From the NCBI RefSeq assembly GCF_014651115.1, contig NZ_BMWG01000020.1:30994-94993 (forward strand): a stretch of 64,000 nt of DNA, given 5' to 3'. The notes under the pieces are model-generated. The model was not told where the DNA came from, did not search any database, and worked only from the letters and a program-made list of their open reading frames with translations. The DNA comes from Streptomyces inusitatus. Its GTDB lineage: Bacteria > Actinomycetota > Actinomycetes > Streptomycetales > Streptomycetaceae. Made by a program: the position numbers and the translations under genes. This document shows, piece after piece, positions 8,330 to 16,701 of the stretch. Every line of letters begins with the position of its first letter. Within the stretch, counting starts at the first letter, position 1.

Positions 8330-9775
8330 GTGACTGTCAACGAGGACTCGTTCACCAACTGGAAGAACCGCGAAGAGATCGCGGAGTCGATGATCCCGAT
8401 CATCGGGAAGCTCCACCGGGAGCGGGACGTCACGGTCCTGCTGCACAGCCGCTCCCTGGTGAACAAGTCAGTGGTCAGCATCCTCAAGACCCACCGGTTC
8501 GCCCGGCAGATCGCCGGCGAGGAACTCTCGGTCACCGACACGATGCCGTTCCTGAAGGCCCTCACCACGCTCGATCTCGGCCCCTCCCAGATCGACATCG
8601 GCATGCTCGCCGCGCTGTACAAGACCGACGACCGGGGTCTGCCGGTCGAGGAGTTCACCGCCGAGACCGTCGCCGGCGCCACGGGCGACAACAAGATCGA
8701 GCGCCGCGAGTCCCGCGATGTCGTCCTCTACGGCTTCGGCCGCATCGGCCGCCTCCTCGCCCGTCTGCTCATCGAGAAGGCCGGCTCCGGCAACGGCCTG
8801 CGGCTGCGCGCCATCGTCGTCCGCAAGGGCGCCGGCCAGGATCTCGTCAAGCGCGCCTCACTGCTGCGCCGGGACTCCATCCACGGGCAGTTCCAGGGCA
8901 CGATCACCGTCGACGAGGCGAACAACAGGATCATCGCCAATGGTCACGAGATCACGGTGATCTACTCCGACGACCCCACGGCGGTGGACTACACCGAGTA
9001 CGGCATCAAGAACGCCATCCTCATCGACAACACCGGCAGGTGGCGCGACCGCGAGGGGCTCTCCAAGCACCTCCGCCCCGGCATCGACAAGGTCGTCCTG
9101 ACCGCGCCCGGCAAGGGCGACGTCCCCAATGTCGTCCACGGCGTCAACCACGACATGATCAAGCCGGACGAGCAGATCCTCTCCTGCGCCTCCTGCACCA
9201 CCAACGCGATCGTCCCGCCGCTGAAGGCGATGGCGGACGAGTTCGGCGTGCTGCGCGGCCATGTGGAGACCGTCCACTCGTTCACCAACGACCAGAACCT
9301 GCTGGACAACTACCACCCGTCCGACCGCCGGGGCCGCTCCGCGCCGCTCAACATGGTCATCACCGAGACCGGCGCGGCCTCCGCCGTCGCCAAGGCGCTC
9401 CCCGACCTCGACGCGAGGATCACCGGCAGCTCGATCCGCGTCCCCGTGCCCGACGTCTCGATCGCGATCCTCAGCCTGCGGCTCGCCCGCGAGACCACCC
9501 GTGAGGAAGTCCTCGACCACCTCCGCGATGTCTCGCTGACCTCCCCGCTCAAGCGCCAGATCGACTTCATCAGCGCCCCCGACGCGGTCTCCAGCGACTT
9601 CATCGGCTCGCGCCACGCCTCGATCGTCGACGCGGGAGCGACCAAGGTCGAGGGCGACGACGCGATCCTCTACCTCTGGTACGACAACGAGTTCGGCTAC
9701 TCCTGCCAGGTCATCCGTGTCGTCCAGCACGTGTCCGGGGTGGAGTACCCGACCTACCCGGCCCCGGTGGCCTGA
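8330..9775 (+). CDS. gap: Long-form glyceraldehyde-3-phosphate dehydrogenase
   Basis: 481 aa; oxidises glyceraldehyde-3-phosphate to 1,3-bisphosphoglycerate with NAD(P). Residues about 130-481 are GAPDH: the Rossmann GFGRIGRLLARL, the catalytic Cys in SCASCTTNAI, the phosphate-binding HSFTNDQNLLD region, and YLWYDNEFGYSCQV near the C-terminus. Residues 1-125 are a helical extension absent from the usual 335-aa enzyme; Streptomyces carries such a long paralogue besides the glycolytic form. The start is GTG with GAAAGAG upstream. It ends in a perfect 15-bp hairpin with a short T-run. The extension's role is unknown to me. Confidence 0.93.
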   Translation: MTVNEDSFTNWKNREEIAESMIPIIGKLHRERDVTVLLHSRSLVNKSVVSILKTHRFARQIAGEELSVTDTMPFLKALTTLDLGPSQIDIGMLAALYKTDDRGLPVEEFTAETVAGATGDNKIERRESRDVVLYGFGRIGRLLARLLIEKAGSGNGLRLRAIVVRKGAGQDLVKRASLLRRDSIHGQFQGTITVDEANNRIIANGHEITVIYSDDPTAVDYTEYGIKNAILIDNTGRWRDREGLSKHLRPGIDKVVLTAPGKGDVPNVVHGVNHDMIKPDEQILSCASCTTNAIVPPLKAMADEFGVLRGHVETVHSFTNDQNLLDNYHPSDRRGRSAPLNMVITETGAASAVAKALPDLDARITGSSIRVPVPDVSIAILSLRLARETTREEVLDHLRDVSLTSPLKRQIDFISAPDAVSSDFIGSRHASIVDAGATKVEGDDAILYLWYDNEFGYSCQVIRVVQHVSGVEYPTYPAPVA

Positions 9776-9787
9776 TCCCATAGGGCA

Positions 9788-9834
9788 GGCGGGCCGGCCG
9801 GGCGCTCCCCGGCCGGCCCGCCCCACAGCCTTTT
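9788..9834. terminator. Terminator between gap and the F420-type oxidoreductase
   Basis: Perfect 15-bp arms (9788-9802 with 9808-9822) and a 5-nt loop, followed on the plus strand by TTTT at 9831-9834. It serves gap and probably the convergent gene ending at 9843. Confidence 0.8.
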
Positions 9835-9842
9835 CAGCCCCT

Positions 9843-10274
9843 TCAGCCGATCTTCGCGCCGTACACCTTGTCCACCGTCATGGTCAGCAGCACCCGGCGG
9901 TCGGACACCATGACCGAGCGGTACTCCTCCCAGTCCGGATGCTCGCCGGCGGCGGCGCGGTAGTAGTCCACCAGCGCCTGGACCTCGGGGCCCCGCGGAT
10001 CGGTCCCCGGCCCCACGAGTGTGGCCGTCCCCTCGGCGGTCGCCCACGATTTGCCGTCCTCGCTGGTCGCCTCCAGCGAGGCCCGTGCGTCCCGGCGCAG
10101 ATTGGCGACCTTCGCGGTCCCCTCGCTCATGGACACCCGGATGACGCCCGCGCCCCGGTCGTACGAGGGCATGACCGGAGAGAGCTGGGGCCGGCCGTCG
10201 GACTTGATCGTCGCGAGCACACCGAGTCGGCTGCGCGCGAGCAGCGCGTGCGGATCGAAATCTGTGTCTGCCAT
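9843..10274 (-). CDS. PPOX-class (F420-dependent) flavin/deazaflavin oxidoreductase
   Basis: 143 aa with the split beta-barrel of the pyridoxamine-phosphate-oxidase superfamily. The opening LLARSRLGVLATIKSDGRPQLSPV is typical of actinobacterial PPOX-class F420-dependent proteins, as is the TAEGTATLVGPG strand and the terminal LTMTVDKVYGAKIG. These enzymes bind F420 or FMN and reduce diverse small molecules; the physiological substrate is usually unknown. The start at 10274 is the first Met giving the canonical N-terminus. It diverges from the EEP gene with about 200 bp between. Confidence 0.85.
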   Translation of the reverse strand: MADTDFDPHALLARSRLGVLATIKSDGRPQLSPVMPSYDRGAGVIRVSMSEGTAKVANLRRDARASLEATSEDGKSWATAEGTATLVGPGTDPRGPEVQALVDYYRAAAGEHPDWEEYRSVMVSDRRVLLTMTVDKVYGAKIG

Positions 10275-10471
10275 GTCGGCCCCAACCCGCCTCCCCCGCC
10301 GCGTATTCCGGGTGCCGCCATACGGGGGAGCCGCCGGGACCGCCCCGATACACGACGGATACCCGGCCGAGCGGCATCCGACGAACGGCCTCCGCGACGC
10401 CGACACACCGCTCCCGGAGGGTGACCGATGTGTGCGTTCCCGCACGCTCGTTCCCTTCCGGAGGCACAGCC

Positions 10472-11497
10472 ATGCACGCCCAGCACGACCACGATCCGCC
10501 CGCCGCCGGTCCCTCCGTGATCCAGGACGAGCACCCCGTACCGCCCACCGGCGCGGACGGCCCCGACGCGCCGCCGGGGACAGGCCGGCGCAGGGGCGTA
10601 CGCACGGCGGTACTGGCCGCGCTGTACGCGGCCGCCCTGATCGCCCATCCCCTGATCCCCAATGGGAGCCACCGGTCCGGCAGTCTCGTCGAGACGTTTC
10701 TGCCCTGGTCCGGCCTGGCGATCCCGCCGCTGCTCCTGCTCGCGCTGTTCCGGCGCTCCAAGGTCGCGCTCGCCGCCGTCACTCTTCCCGCGCTGGCCTG
10801 GCTGTATCTGTTCGGCGGCTCACTCGTCGACAAAGGGGAGAAGGGCGGGGAGCTGATCGTGGTCAGCCACAACATCGGCGCGGACAACCCCGACCCGGCG
10901 GGCGCCGCCCGCAGGCTCGCGGACACGGGCGCCCAGGTGATCGCGGTGCAGGAACTCTCCCCCGAGGCCCGGGAGACGTTCCACGAGGCCCTCCCTCCCC
11001 GCTACCGCCATCACACGGTCCAGGGCGGGGTCGGTCTCTGGAGCACCTACGCGATGACCGGCGCGGAACCCGTGGACATCATGCCGTGGCCCCGCGCCCT
11101 GAGAGCGACGCTCAGCACGCCGAAGGGCGATGTCACCGTCTTTGTCGCCCATCTGGCATCGGTCCGGGTCACCCCGATGTCCGGCTTCACCACCGACCGC
11201 CGTGACGCCGCGGCCCGGCTTCTCGCGCGAGCCGTCGACCGGGAACGGTCGGAACGGACCCTTCTCGTCGGCGATTTCAACGGAACGGCGGCGGACCGGG
11301 GGCTCGCGCCCGTGCTGCGCGGGATGAAGGCGGCCCAGGAGACGGCGGGCGACGGCTTCGGCTTCACCTGGCCCGCGCGGATGCCCCTGGCGCGCATCGA
11401 CCACATCCTCGCCCGCGGACTTCGCCCGGTCTCCGCGCGGACCCTGCCCGCCACCGCCAGCGACCACCTCCCCGTGACCGCCTCCTTCGCCCTCTGA
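10472..11497 (+). CDS. Membrane-anchored endonuclease/exonuclease/phosphatase (EEP) family hydrolase
   Basis: 341 aa; metal-dependent phosphodiesterase/DNase-I fold. Three hydrophobic segments follow a cytoplasmic tail (about residues 45-60, 75-93 and 98-112), so the catalytic domain faces outside. Mg-binding and catalytic motifs appear in order: SHNIGADN, Glu in AVQELS, GDFNGTA, RIDHIL and the terminal SDHLPV. The start at 10472 has a perfect GGAGG seven bases upstream. Family members cleave nucleic acid, sphingomyelin or phosphoinositides; the extracytoplasmic location suggests a secreted nuclease-like or phospholipid activity, otherwise unresolved. Confidence 0.85.
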   Translation: MHAQHDHDPPAAGPSVIQDEHPVPPTGADGPDAPPGTGRRRGVRTAVLAALYAAALIAHPLIPNGSHRSGSLVETFLPWSGLAIPPLLLLALFRRSKVALAAVTLPALAWLYLFGGSLVDKGEKGGELIVVSHNIGADNPDPAGAARRLADTGAQVIAVQELSPEARETFHEALPPRYRHHTVQGGVGLWSTYAMTGAEPVDIMPWPRALRATLSTPKGDVTVFVAHLASVRVTPMSGFTTDRRDAAARLLARAVDRERSERTLLVGDFNGTAADRGLAPVLRGMKAAQETAGDGFGFTWPARMPLARIDHILARGLRPVSARTLPATASDHLPVTASFAL

Positions 11498-11629
11498 CGC
11501 TCTCTGACGCTCTCCGAACCGCCGGAGCCGACCGCGTCGGCCATGGTGGTCGGAGACCGCAGTCGGTACCGTCTCGTCCGTAGAACGTGCCCGAGGGCGA
11601 CGGCGAACGGCGACGGGATGCGGTGTTTC

Positions 11630-11968
11630 ATGGTCACGAATTGCCCGCGCTGCGGTGGGGCGATGCGACAGGGCCCCGGCGGGGACTGGGTCTGCGGGAC
11701 CTGTGCGACGGGCCGGGACCCCGAACCGGCCGTCAAGCACCAGGCGTACCAGTACGTCCGGTGCGACAGATGCTTGCAGGTCCGGGCGCTCACCGGACCG
11801 AACGGGGGCTATGTGTGCGGTCTCTGCTCCCATGTCGTGGAACCGATGGGATACGCCCGGGAGCGTGAGGAGGGCCTGCGGATCGTGGCCGCGGCCCGGA
11901 TCGCCCGCACCCGGGCCCGCAGGGAACAGCGCGCCGCCGGGGGCCCCGCCGAGGACGCCGGGGAGTAG
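11630..11968 (+). CDS. Small protein with two zinc-ribbon-like CxxC pairs
   Basis: About 112 aa from the ATG at 11630 (ATG 11618 is an alternative). Four CxxC motifs are regularly spaced: CPRC, CGTC, CDRC and CGLC, suggesting two zinc ribbons of rubredoxin-like knuckles. A basic Arg-rich helical tail follows (about residues 75-100). I do not recognise a named family; zinc ribbons of this kind often bind nucleic acid or protein partners. No clear ribosome site helps choose the start, and leaderless translation is possible. It converges on the gene ending at 12015. Confidence 0.65.
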   Translation: MVTNCPRCGGAMRQGPGGDWVCGTCATGRDPEPAVKHQAYQYVRCDRCLQVRALTGPNGGYVCGLCSHVVEPMGYAREREEGLRIVAAARIARTRARREQRAAGGPAEDAGE

Positions 11969-12014
11969 CGCCGTCGGCGCCGCTTCCCGCCGCACGGGCG
12001 GGAAGCGGCGGCGG

Positions 12015-13589
12015 TCATCGGGTGCGGTAGGCGTCGACGATGGTCTGGGTGAGGGTGTTCCCGTCGGTGTCGGTCAGCTCGGCGCGCAGCGAGACACCGG
12101 TGTCCGCGCGCGGGTTGCGGAAGGTGACGGCACCCCGGGTGACAGGGAGCCGGGTCCAGGTGGCACCGCCGTCCGTGGACGCGGAGACCGTGAGGGAGCG
12201 GGTGCGGCCGTTTGCGGCGGCGCCCTGGACGGTGACCGGGATCCGCAGGGCCGCGCCGGCGGGAGCGGTCCCGGTCAGGCTCAGCCCGGGGGAGAAGCGG
12301 ACCGCGCTCAGCGGAAGCGGCGTCGGGCCGGCCGTGGCGGCGGAGGCGAAGGTCCATGCCGAGGTCACCCGGGTGGCGGTGCCGGGAGCACCGGTGCGCC
12401 GGGCCGTGCCGGTCAGGCGATAGGCGGCGCGCCCCGGGGGCACGGTGAAGGCGGCCCGCCCCGGAGTGCTCGCCTCCGGTGCGACGGGCACACCGTCGCG
12501 GTGCAGGGTGAACGAGGCGGTCTCGTCCGGGGCCTGATCGGTGGAGGCGCGGCCCTCGCCGTCGGCGAGCAGTGGGAGGTCCACCGCGATCCGGCGGCCT
12601 TCGCGCACCGCGCCGGGGCGGCCGGTGAGGTCGGGGCCGAAGACGGCGTTGTCGAAGGTGAGTTTGGTGGTCTCGCCCGCGCGCACACGGACCCCGTCGG
12701 CGTGGTAGCTCCTGGCCGTCGCGCCGGACGCGTCCCGGGTCACGTACATGAAGTCCCAGGTGCCGCGCTCCGGTGTCACGAAGTGGGTCGATGTGCCAGG
12801 GGTCTTGACGGTGCCGCCGTATCCGACGGTCGGTCCGCCGCTCGGTGTCACGAAGACATTGGCGTACCCGCTCGTGCCCGGCGTGGCGGCCGCGTCCACG
12901 CGGACGGTGGCCAGGTCCCGCCGGGCGGGGCGCCGGGTGAGGCCGGTCAGTGCGCGGTCGCCGGTGAAGGTGTAGCCGAGGGAGTAGACGCCGTTCCCGG
13001 CCTCCCAGTGGCCGTCGAACCACTGCCGCACCGAACCCGGTTCCGCCGCGGGGCCGAGGTGGGCGACGCGCAGTTCCGCGCCGCCGGTGGAGACATTGGG
13101 GTGGTGGGTGACGCCGTTGTGGGTGATCTCGGCCACCATCATGCCGACATAGAGCTTCGCGGCACGGTCGGGAGGGCGGACGTCGACGGCGGCGGTGGTC
13201 CGCGCGTCGACGGTGACCGTGGTGTCGCGGTCGAGGTCGAGGCGCGGCTGGACGATCCAGTCGATGCCGTCCACCGGCTCGCTCTTGTGGAGCGTGCTGT
13301 CCAGGGCGTACCGCCCCCGGGGCAGCCGGACCACGGTGGTGCCGGACGCGTCGTGCGGTTTGACGGACGTGCCCGCGTTCGGCCCCGAGAGGCCGTGGAC
13401 GCCGGTGATGTAGTCCGCCGTGGCGCGGCCGGTGCGGTCGAGATGGTTGATCGTCAGGGTGTACGTCTCGGGCCGCTCGGCGGAGGCGGAGGCCGCCGTG
13501 CCCGAGGCGGGGATCGCGCCGCCGACGAGGGCGACGCTGACGGCCAGGGCGCGCAGGACGCTCCGGCGGGGTGCGGAAGGAATGGTCAT
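12015..13589 (-). CDS. Secreted protein resembling the C-terminal region of Streptomyces S8 (subtilisin-like) proteases, without the protease
   Basis: 524 aa. A Sec/Tat-like signal peptide (about 1-37) is followed directly by beta-rich sequence. Blocks such as LTINHLDRTGRATADY, the RLPRGRYAL segment, VDARTTAAVDVRPPD and the terminal LTVSASTDGGATW domain match, from memory, the accessory C-terminal half of large Streptomyces S8 peptidases. No Asp-His-Ser protease motifs are present. It may be a free-standing surface or inhibitor-like module derived from such a protease. An in-frame GTG at 13598 is an alternative start. It is divergent from the TmrB-like kinase. Confidence 0.7.
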   Translation of the reverse strand: MTIPSAPRRSVLRALAVSVALVGGAIPASGTAASASAERPETYTLTINHLDRTGRATADYITGVHGLSGPNAGTSVKPHDASGTTVVRLPRGRYALDSTLHKSEPVDGIDWIVQPRLDLDRDTTVTVDARTTAAVDVRPPDRAAKLYVGMMVAEITHNGVTHHPNVSTGGAELRVAHLGPAAEPGSVRQWFDGHWEAGNGVYSLGYTFTGDRALTGLTRRPARRDLATVRVDAAATPGTSGYANVFVTPSGGPTVGYGGTVKTPGTSTHFVTPERGTWDFMYVTRDASGATARSYHADGVRVRAGETTKLTFDNAVFGPDLTGRPGAVREGRRIAVDLPLLADGEGRASTDQAPDETASFTLHRDGVPVAPEASTPGRAAFTVPPGRAAYRLTGTARRTGAPGTATRVTSAWTFASAATAGPTPLPLSAVRFSPGLSLTGTAPAGAALRIPVTVQGAAANGRTRSLTVSASTDGGATWTRLPVTRGAVTFRNPRADTGVSLRAELTDTDGNTLTQTIVDAYRTR

Positions 13590-13686
13590 GATGTGCACTG
13601 CCCTCAGGAGCACCCGAGTTCCGTGAACTGGATCACACCGGCCGAACGCCAGCCGGGGAGCGGGCGGTCCGCGTAGGGTCGGAGAC

Positions 13687-14211
13687 GTGATCATTTGGCT
13701 GAACGGAACTTTCGGCGCGGGCAAGACCACCACCGCGAAAGAGCTGACCTCCCGGATCCCGGACTCCAGACTCTTCGACGCCGAGAAGGTCGGGGAGATG
13801 CTGTGGCATGTACTGGGCGTGCCCGAGCGGGACTTCCAGGACTTCCCGCCCTGGCGGGGCCTGGTGGTGGAGACCGCGCGGCAGGTGCTCGACCATGTCG
13901 GCGGCACCCTGGTGGTCACCCAGACCGTTCTGGTCGAGCGGTACTGGCAGGAGATCCGTACGGGCCTGGCGGCGGCCGGCATCCCGGTGCACCACTTCCT
14001 GCTGGACACCGACCGGGACACGCTGGTGAACCGCATCGAGACCGACACGGTGCCGGAGAGCGTCAGCGCCCGCCAGTGGCGTCTCGACCATCTGCCGGAG
14101 TATCAGCGATCCCTGCCCTGGCTCCGCCGGGAGGCCGAAGTCGTCGACACCACCGGGATCCCCCCGTCCGGGGTCGCGGAGATCATCATGACGAGGGTCG
14201 GGAGCGCGTAG
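13687..14211 (+). CDS. P-loop ATPase/kinase of the TmrB type
   Basis: 174 aa. The N-terminal MIIWLNGTFGAGKTTTA contains a Walker A motif (residues 7-15), and the opening strongly recalls Bacillus TmrB, an ATP-binding tunicamycin-resistance protein. The WRGLVVE and HHFLLDTDRDTLVNRI segments also fit that family, which resembles small-molecule kinases. Many actinobacteria carry such proteins with no proven resistance role. GTG start, no strong ribosome site, 97 bp from the divergent secreted-protein gene. It lies next to the RiPP cluster but on the opposite strand, converging on its last gene; a self-resistance role is only a possibility. Confidence 0.75.
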   Translation: MIIWLNGTFGAGKTTTAKELTSRIPDSRLFDAEKVGEMLWHVLGVPERDFQDFPPWRGLVVETARQVLDHVGGTLVVTQTVLVERYWQEIRTGLAAAGIPVHHFLLDTDRDTLVNRIETDTVPESVSARQWRLDHLPEYQRSLPWLRREAEVVDTTGIPPSGVAEIIMTRVGSA

Positions 14212-14229
14212 CCGTCGGCGCCTGGCCGC

Positions 14230-14790
14230 CTACCGGCATCGCTCCCACCGCTCCCGGGTGAGTTCGTACTCGACCTCGCCGTGTTCGGAGCCCTCGATCA
14301 CGTCGGGCCAGTCGCCGGTGAAGTTCCGGAGGAACGACAGGCCCGACTTCTCCATCACCCGGCGGGACCCCGCGTTGACCGCCATGGTGTTCGCCGTCAC
14401 CCGCTCCACCCCGAGGTCGGTGAATCCCTTGTGGATCAGGGCCCGCGAACCCTCGGTGGCGTATCCGCGGCCCCAGGCGGCTTTGTTGAGCCGGTAGCCG
14501 AGTTCGACGGCGGCGGGGCCGGGGTCGTCCAGGGGGCGGAATTCGAACCAGCCCAGGAAGGTTCCGGTGGCCTTCTCCAGGGCGGCCCAGTAGCCGCGGG
14601 ACCCGGTGCGGGGGTGGTCGAGGAGGAGCCGGGGCAGGGTGTGCGTCCGGATCTCGGCCGGGGTCGTCGGCCGGCCCCCGTTGATGAAGCGCATGACGTC
14701 GGGGTCGTTGTCCAGGGCGAGAAGGCGGTCGGCGTCGGCCTCGGTGAACGGGCGCAGTACGAGACGTTCGGTCTCCAGGAAGACGGTCAT
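14230..14790 (-). CDS. GNAT acetyltransferase (RimJ/RimL type), last gene of the RiPP cluster
   Basis: 186 aa. Opens with LETERLVLRPFTEADADRL and has the acetyl-CoA loop region in AAWGRGYATEGSRALI and the VTANTMAVNAGSRRVMEKSGL motif, typical of RimJ/RimL N-acetyltransferases. It lies 62 bp downstream of the elimination/dehydrogenase fusion on the same strand, so it is probably co-transcribed. Goadsporin clusters encode a GNAT (GodH) that acetylates the peptide N-terminus; by analogy this enzyme could cap the mature RiPP or inactivate it for self-protection. It could also be an unrelated housekeeping acetyltransferase that happens to adjoin the cluster. Confidence 0.82.
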   Translation of the reverse strand: MTVFLETERLVLRPFTEADADRLLALDNDPDVMRFINGGRPTTPAEIRTHTLPRLLLDHPRTGSRGYWAALEKATGTFLGWFEFRPLDDPGPAAVELGYRLNKAAWGRGYATEGSRALIHKGFTDLGVERVTANTMAVNAGSRRVMEKSGLSFLRNFTGDWPDVIEGSEHGEVEYELTRERWERCR

Positions 14791-14852
14791 GCCGCGATCC
14801 TCGCCACCGGAGCCGGATACCTCCACCGAATAATCGAGTGCTCGCGCACGGC

Positions 14853-16613
14853 CTACCGGGCGCGGCCCATCGGCAGCAGGTACTGAAGGGGCCGGTCCAG
14901 GTCGTCCAGTCCGAACACCTCGTGGGCCAGGTCGTCGCGGAAGCCGCCGAGCGGGGTGGTGGCGAGGTCCAGCGCGGTGGCCGCGAGGAGGAGGGACTGC
15001 GCGAGATGGCCCGTCTCCAGGAGGCCGAGGCGCAGGGCGCGCAGACCGTAGCGCTCCCGGAGCAGGCCGAGGTTCGCGTACAGCCCGAGGAGCACCGGGA
15101 GCCCGTCGGGGGTGATGCCGTCGGGGTCGCCGGGGGGTCGGGAGAGATAGGAGGAGAGCGAGCCGACCTCCTGGGAGGTGGGCGCGGGGCCGATGAGCCG
15201 CAGGGACCGCCGGTCCGGCAGACACTGGTAGGTGCCCGGGGGCAGACCGTCGACGTCCAGGGCGATCAGCCGGATGCCGGCGGTGTAGAGGGCCCCGGCG
15301 CTCGGATACGGGCGGTGGCGCATCAGCCGCTCGCTCCCGTCCGCGAGCCGCTGCACCGAGGTGTGCCCGGAGGAGTGCGCCCCCCACAGCAGGGTGCCGA
15401 GCGTCCTCGCGTCCAGCGGGCCCGACAGCGCGCCGCGCCGGGAGACCCGGCCCGTCATCACCGTACGCAGACCCGTGTCGGGGAGCGGATCGGCGGCGAG
15501 GGGGATCTCGGTCCGGTCCTGGACGTCGTCGCCGGGTGCGGGCCCGAAGAGGGAGGGCGGCAGCTCGCGGGCCGCCGAGTCCTGTTCGCGTCCGAGGTGG
15601 AACTTGCTCCGCTCCAGATACTGCCGGTCGGGGGAGAGATGCCCGGCGGGGAAGTACGAGGCGTCCTCGCCCCGGTCGAGGAGCGTCCGCGCGGCGAGAC
15701 GGCACACGGCCCGCTCCTCGTCGGGCGCGGTTCCCAGCCGGTTGAACAGCATGTGCAGCTGGGAGGCCCACACCCGGGGACGGTCCGCGGAGGGCGCGAG
15801 GGACCTCAGCGTCTCGTCGGCGGCCCGGACGCCGTGGTACCAGTCCAGCAGCGGGGCGGGGGCCGTGCCCTCGTCCAGCCCCCGCCGTACCGACTCCGCG
15901 CGGGCGGCGAGGGCCTCGCGCTGGAGCGTGTAGACGAGGTTGACCTTGGTGTGGATGTGATGGGGGGCGAGCAGCGGGACATCCTCGGCCCATCGCCAGC
16001 CCGCCGCGTGCCGCCGCAGCCACCGCGCCGCCGCCAGCGGGTCCATGCCGCAGGCGAGGGCCGTGGTGTGGGCGAGATCGACGGCGAGGGCGAGCCGCGC
16101 ACTGCCGCGCGGCGCTCCGGCCAGGGCTCGCACCGCCACCCGGCTGGAGAGCATGAACACCTCCTCCGCCACCGGCAGGGCGTCCGGCCCGCCGTACCGC
16201 GCGGTCTCCGGGACGTACGGCTCCGGGCGGACCTCGGCATGCCGCGCGCGCCGCTCCGGAAGGCTCCCGTCCGCCCGCTCCGGCGGCGGCGGGCCGTCGG
16301 CGACCGCCAGTCGTCCCGCCATCCGCGTCAGCGTCCCCGGCAGCGCCGCGGCCTCGGCCGGGTCGGCTCCCCGCACCCGGACGCGCAGATGGGGTCCGCC
16401 CTCGTCGTAGCGGATGTAGAACCAGCCGGTGGCCCCGCCCCGGGCGACGAGCCCGTCGAGCAGCGGGGCCAGCTCCTCGTGGAGGAAGGCGTCGTTGTCC
16501 TCGGGGGCGGACCGCAGGAAGCAGTGGAGGCTCAGCCAGCCGTCCGGGCCGCCCGCCGGGCCGTCCCCGGGCCGCGCCGGGGGTTCTGTCGTCACAACGA
16601 TGGGGTCCGTCAC
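14853..16613 (-). CDS. Glutamate-elimination (LanB C-terminal) / SagB-type azoline dehydrogenase fusion
   Basis: 586 aa, two-domain RiPP maturase, as in LazF of lactazole. Residues about 20-290 match the thiopeptide-type LanB C-terminal elimination domain (WLSLHCFLRSAPED; WFYIRYDEGGPHLRVRVRG; HIHTKVNLVYTLQRE), which removes glutamate from Glu-Ser/Thr to make dehydroamino acids. Residues about 370-586 are an FMN nitroreductase-fold dehydrogenase (TEIPLAAD; RHRPYPSAGALY; LLETGHLAQSLLLAATALDL), which oxidises azolines to azoles. GTG start with AGGA six bases upstream; 88 bp downstream of the YcaO gene. The domain pairing commits one polypeptide to both dehydration and azole formation. Confidence 0.88.
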   Translation of the reverse strand: MTDPIVVTTEPPARPGDGPAGGPDGWLSLHCFLRSAPEDNDAFLHEELAPLLDGLVARGGATGWFYIRYDEGGPHLRVRVRGADPAEAAALPGTLTRMAGRLAVADGPPPPERADGSLPERRARHAEVRPEPYVPETARYGGPDALPVAEEVFMLSSRVAVRALAGAPRGSARLALAVDLAHTTALACGMDPLAAARWLRRHAAGWRWAEDVPLLAPHHIHTKVNLVYTLQREALAARAESVRRGLDEGTAPAPLLDWYHGVRAADETLRSLAPSADRPRVWASQLHMLFNRLGTAPDEERAVCRLAARTLLDRGEDASYFPAGHLSPDRQYLERSKFHLGREQDSAARELPPSLFGPAPGDDVQDRTEIPLAADPLPDTGLRTVMTGRVSRRGALSGPLDARTLGTLLWGAHSSGHTSVQRLADGSERLMRHRPYPSAGALYTAGIRLIALDVDGLPPGTYQCLPDRRSLRLIGPAPTSQEVGSLSSYLSRPPGDPDGITPDGLPVLLGLYANLGLLRERYGLRALRLGLLETGHLAQSLLLAATALDLATTPLGGFRDDLAHEVFGLDDLDRPLQYLLPMGRAR

Positions 16614-16701
16614 TGAGTGTCCTGGTCGCTCGGCGCGTCACGGAAGGGGGGGCACGGGAGTCGGGAGTACGGGGGGGTACGGGGTACGGGGAGCCGGTGG
16701 C

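Noticed and set aside
13687..14211. TmrB-like gene as part of the RiPP cluster
   Set aside because: It is on the opposite strand, divergent from an unrelated secreted-protein gene, so membership is unsupported though not excluded.
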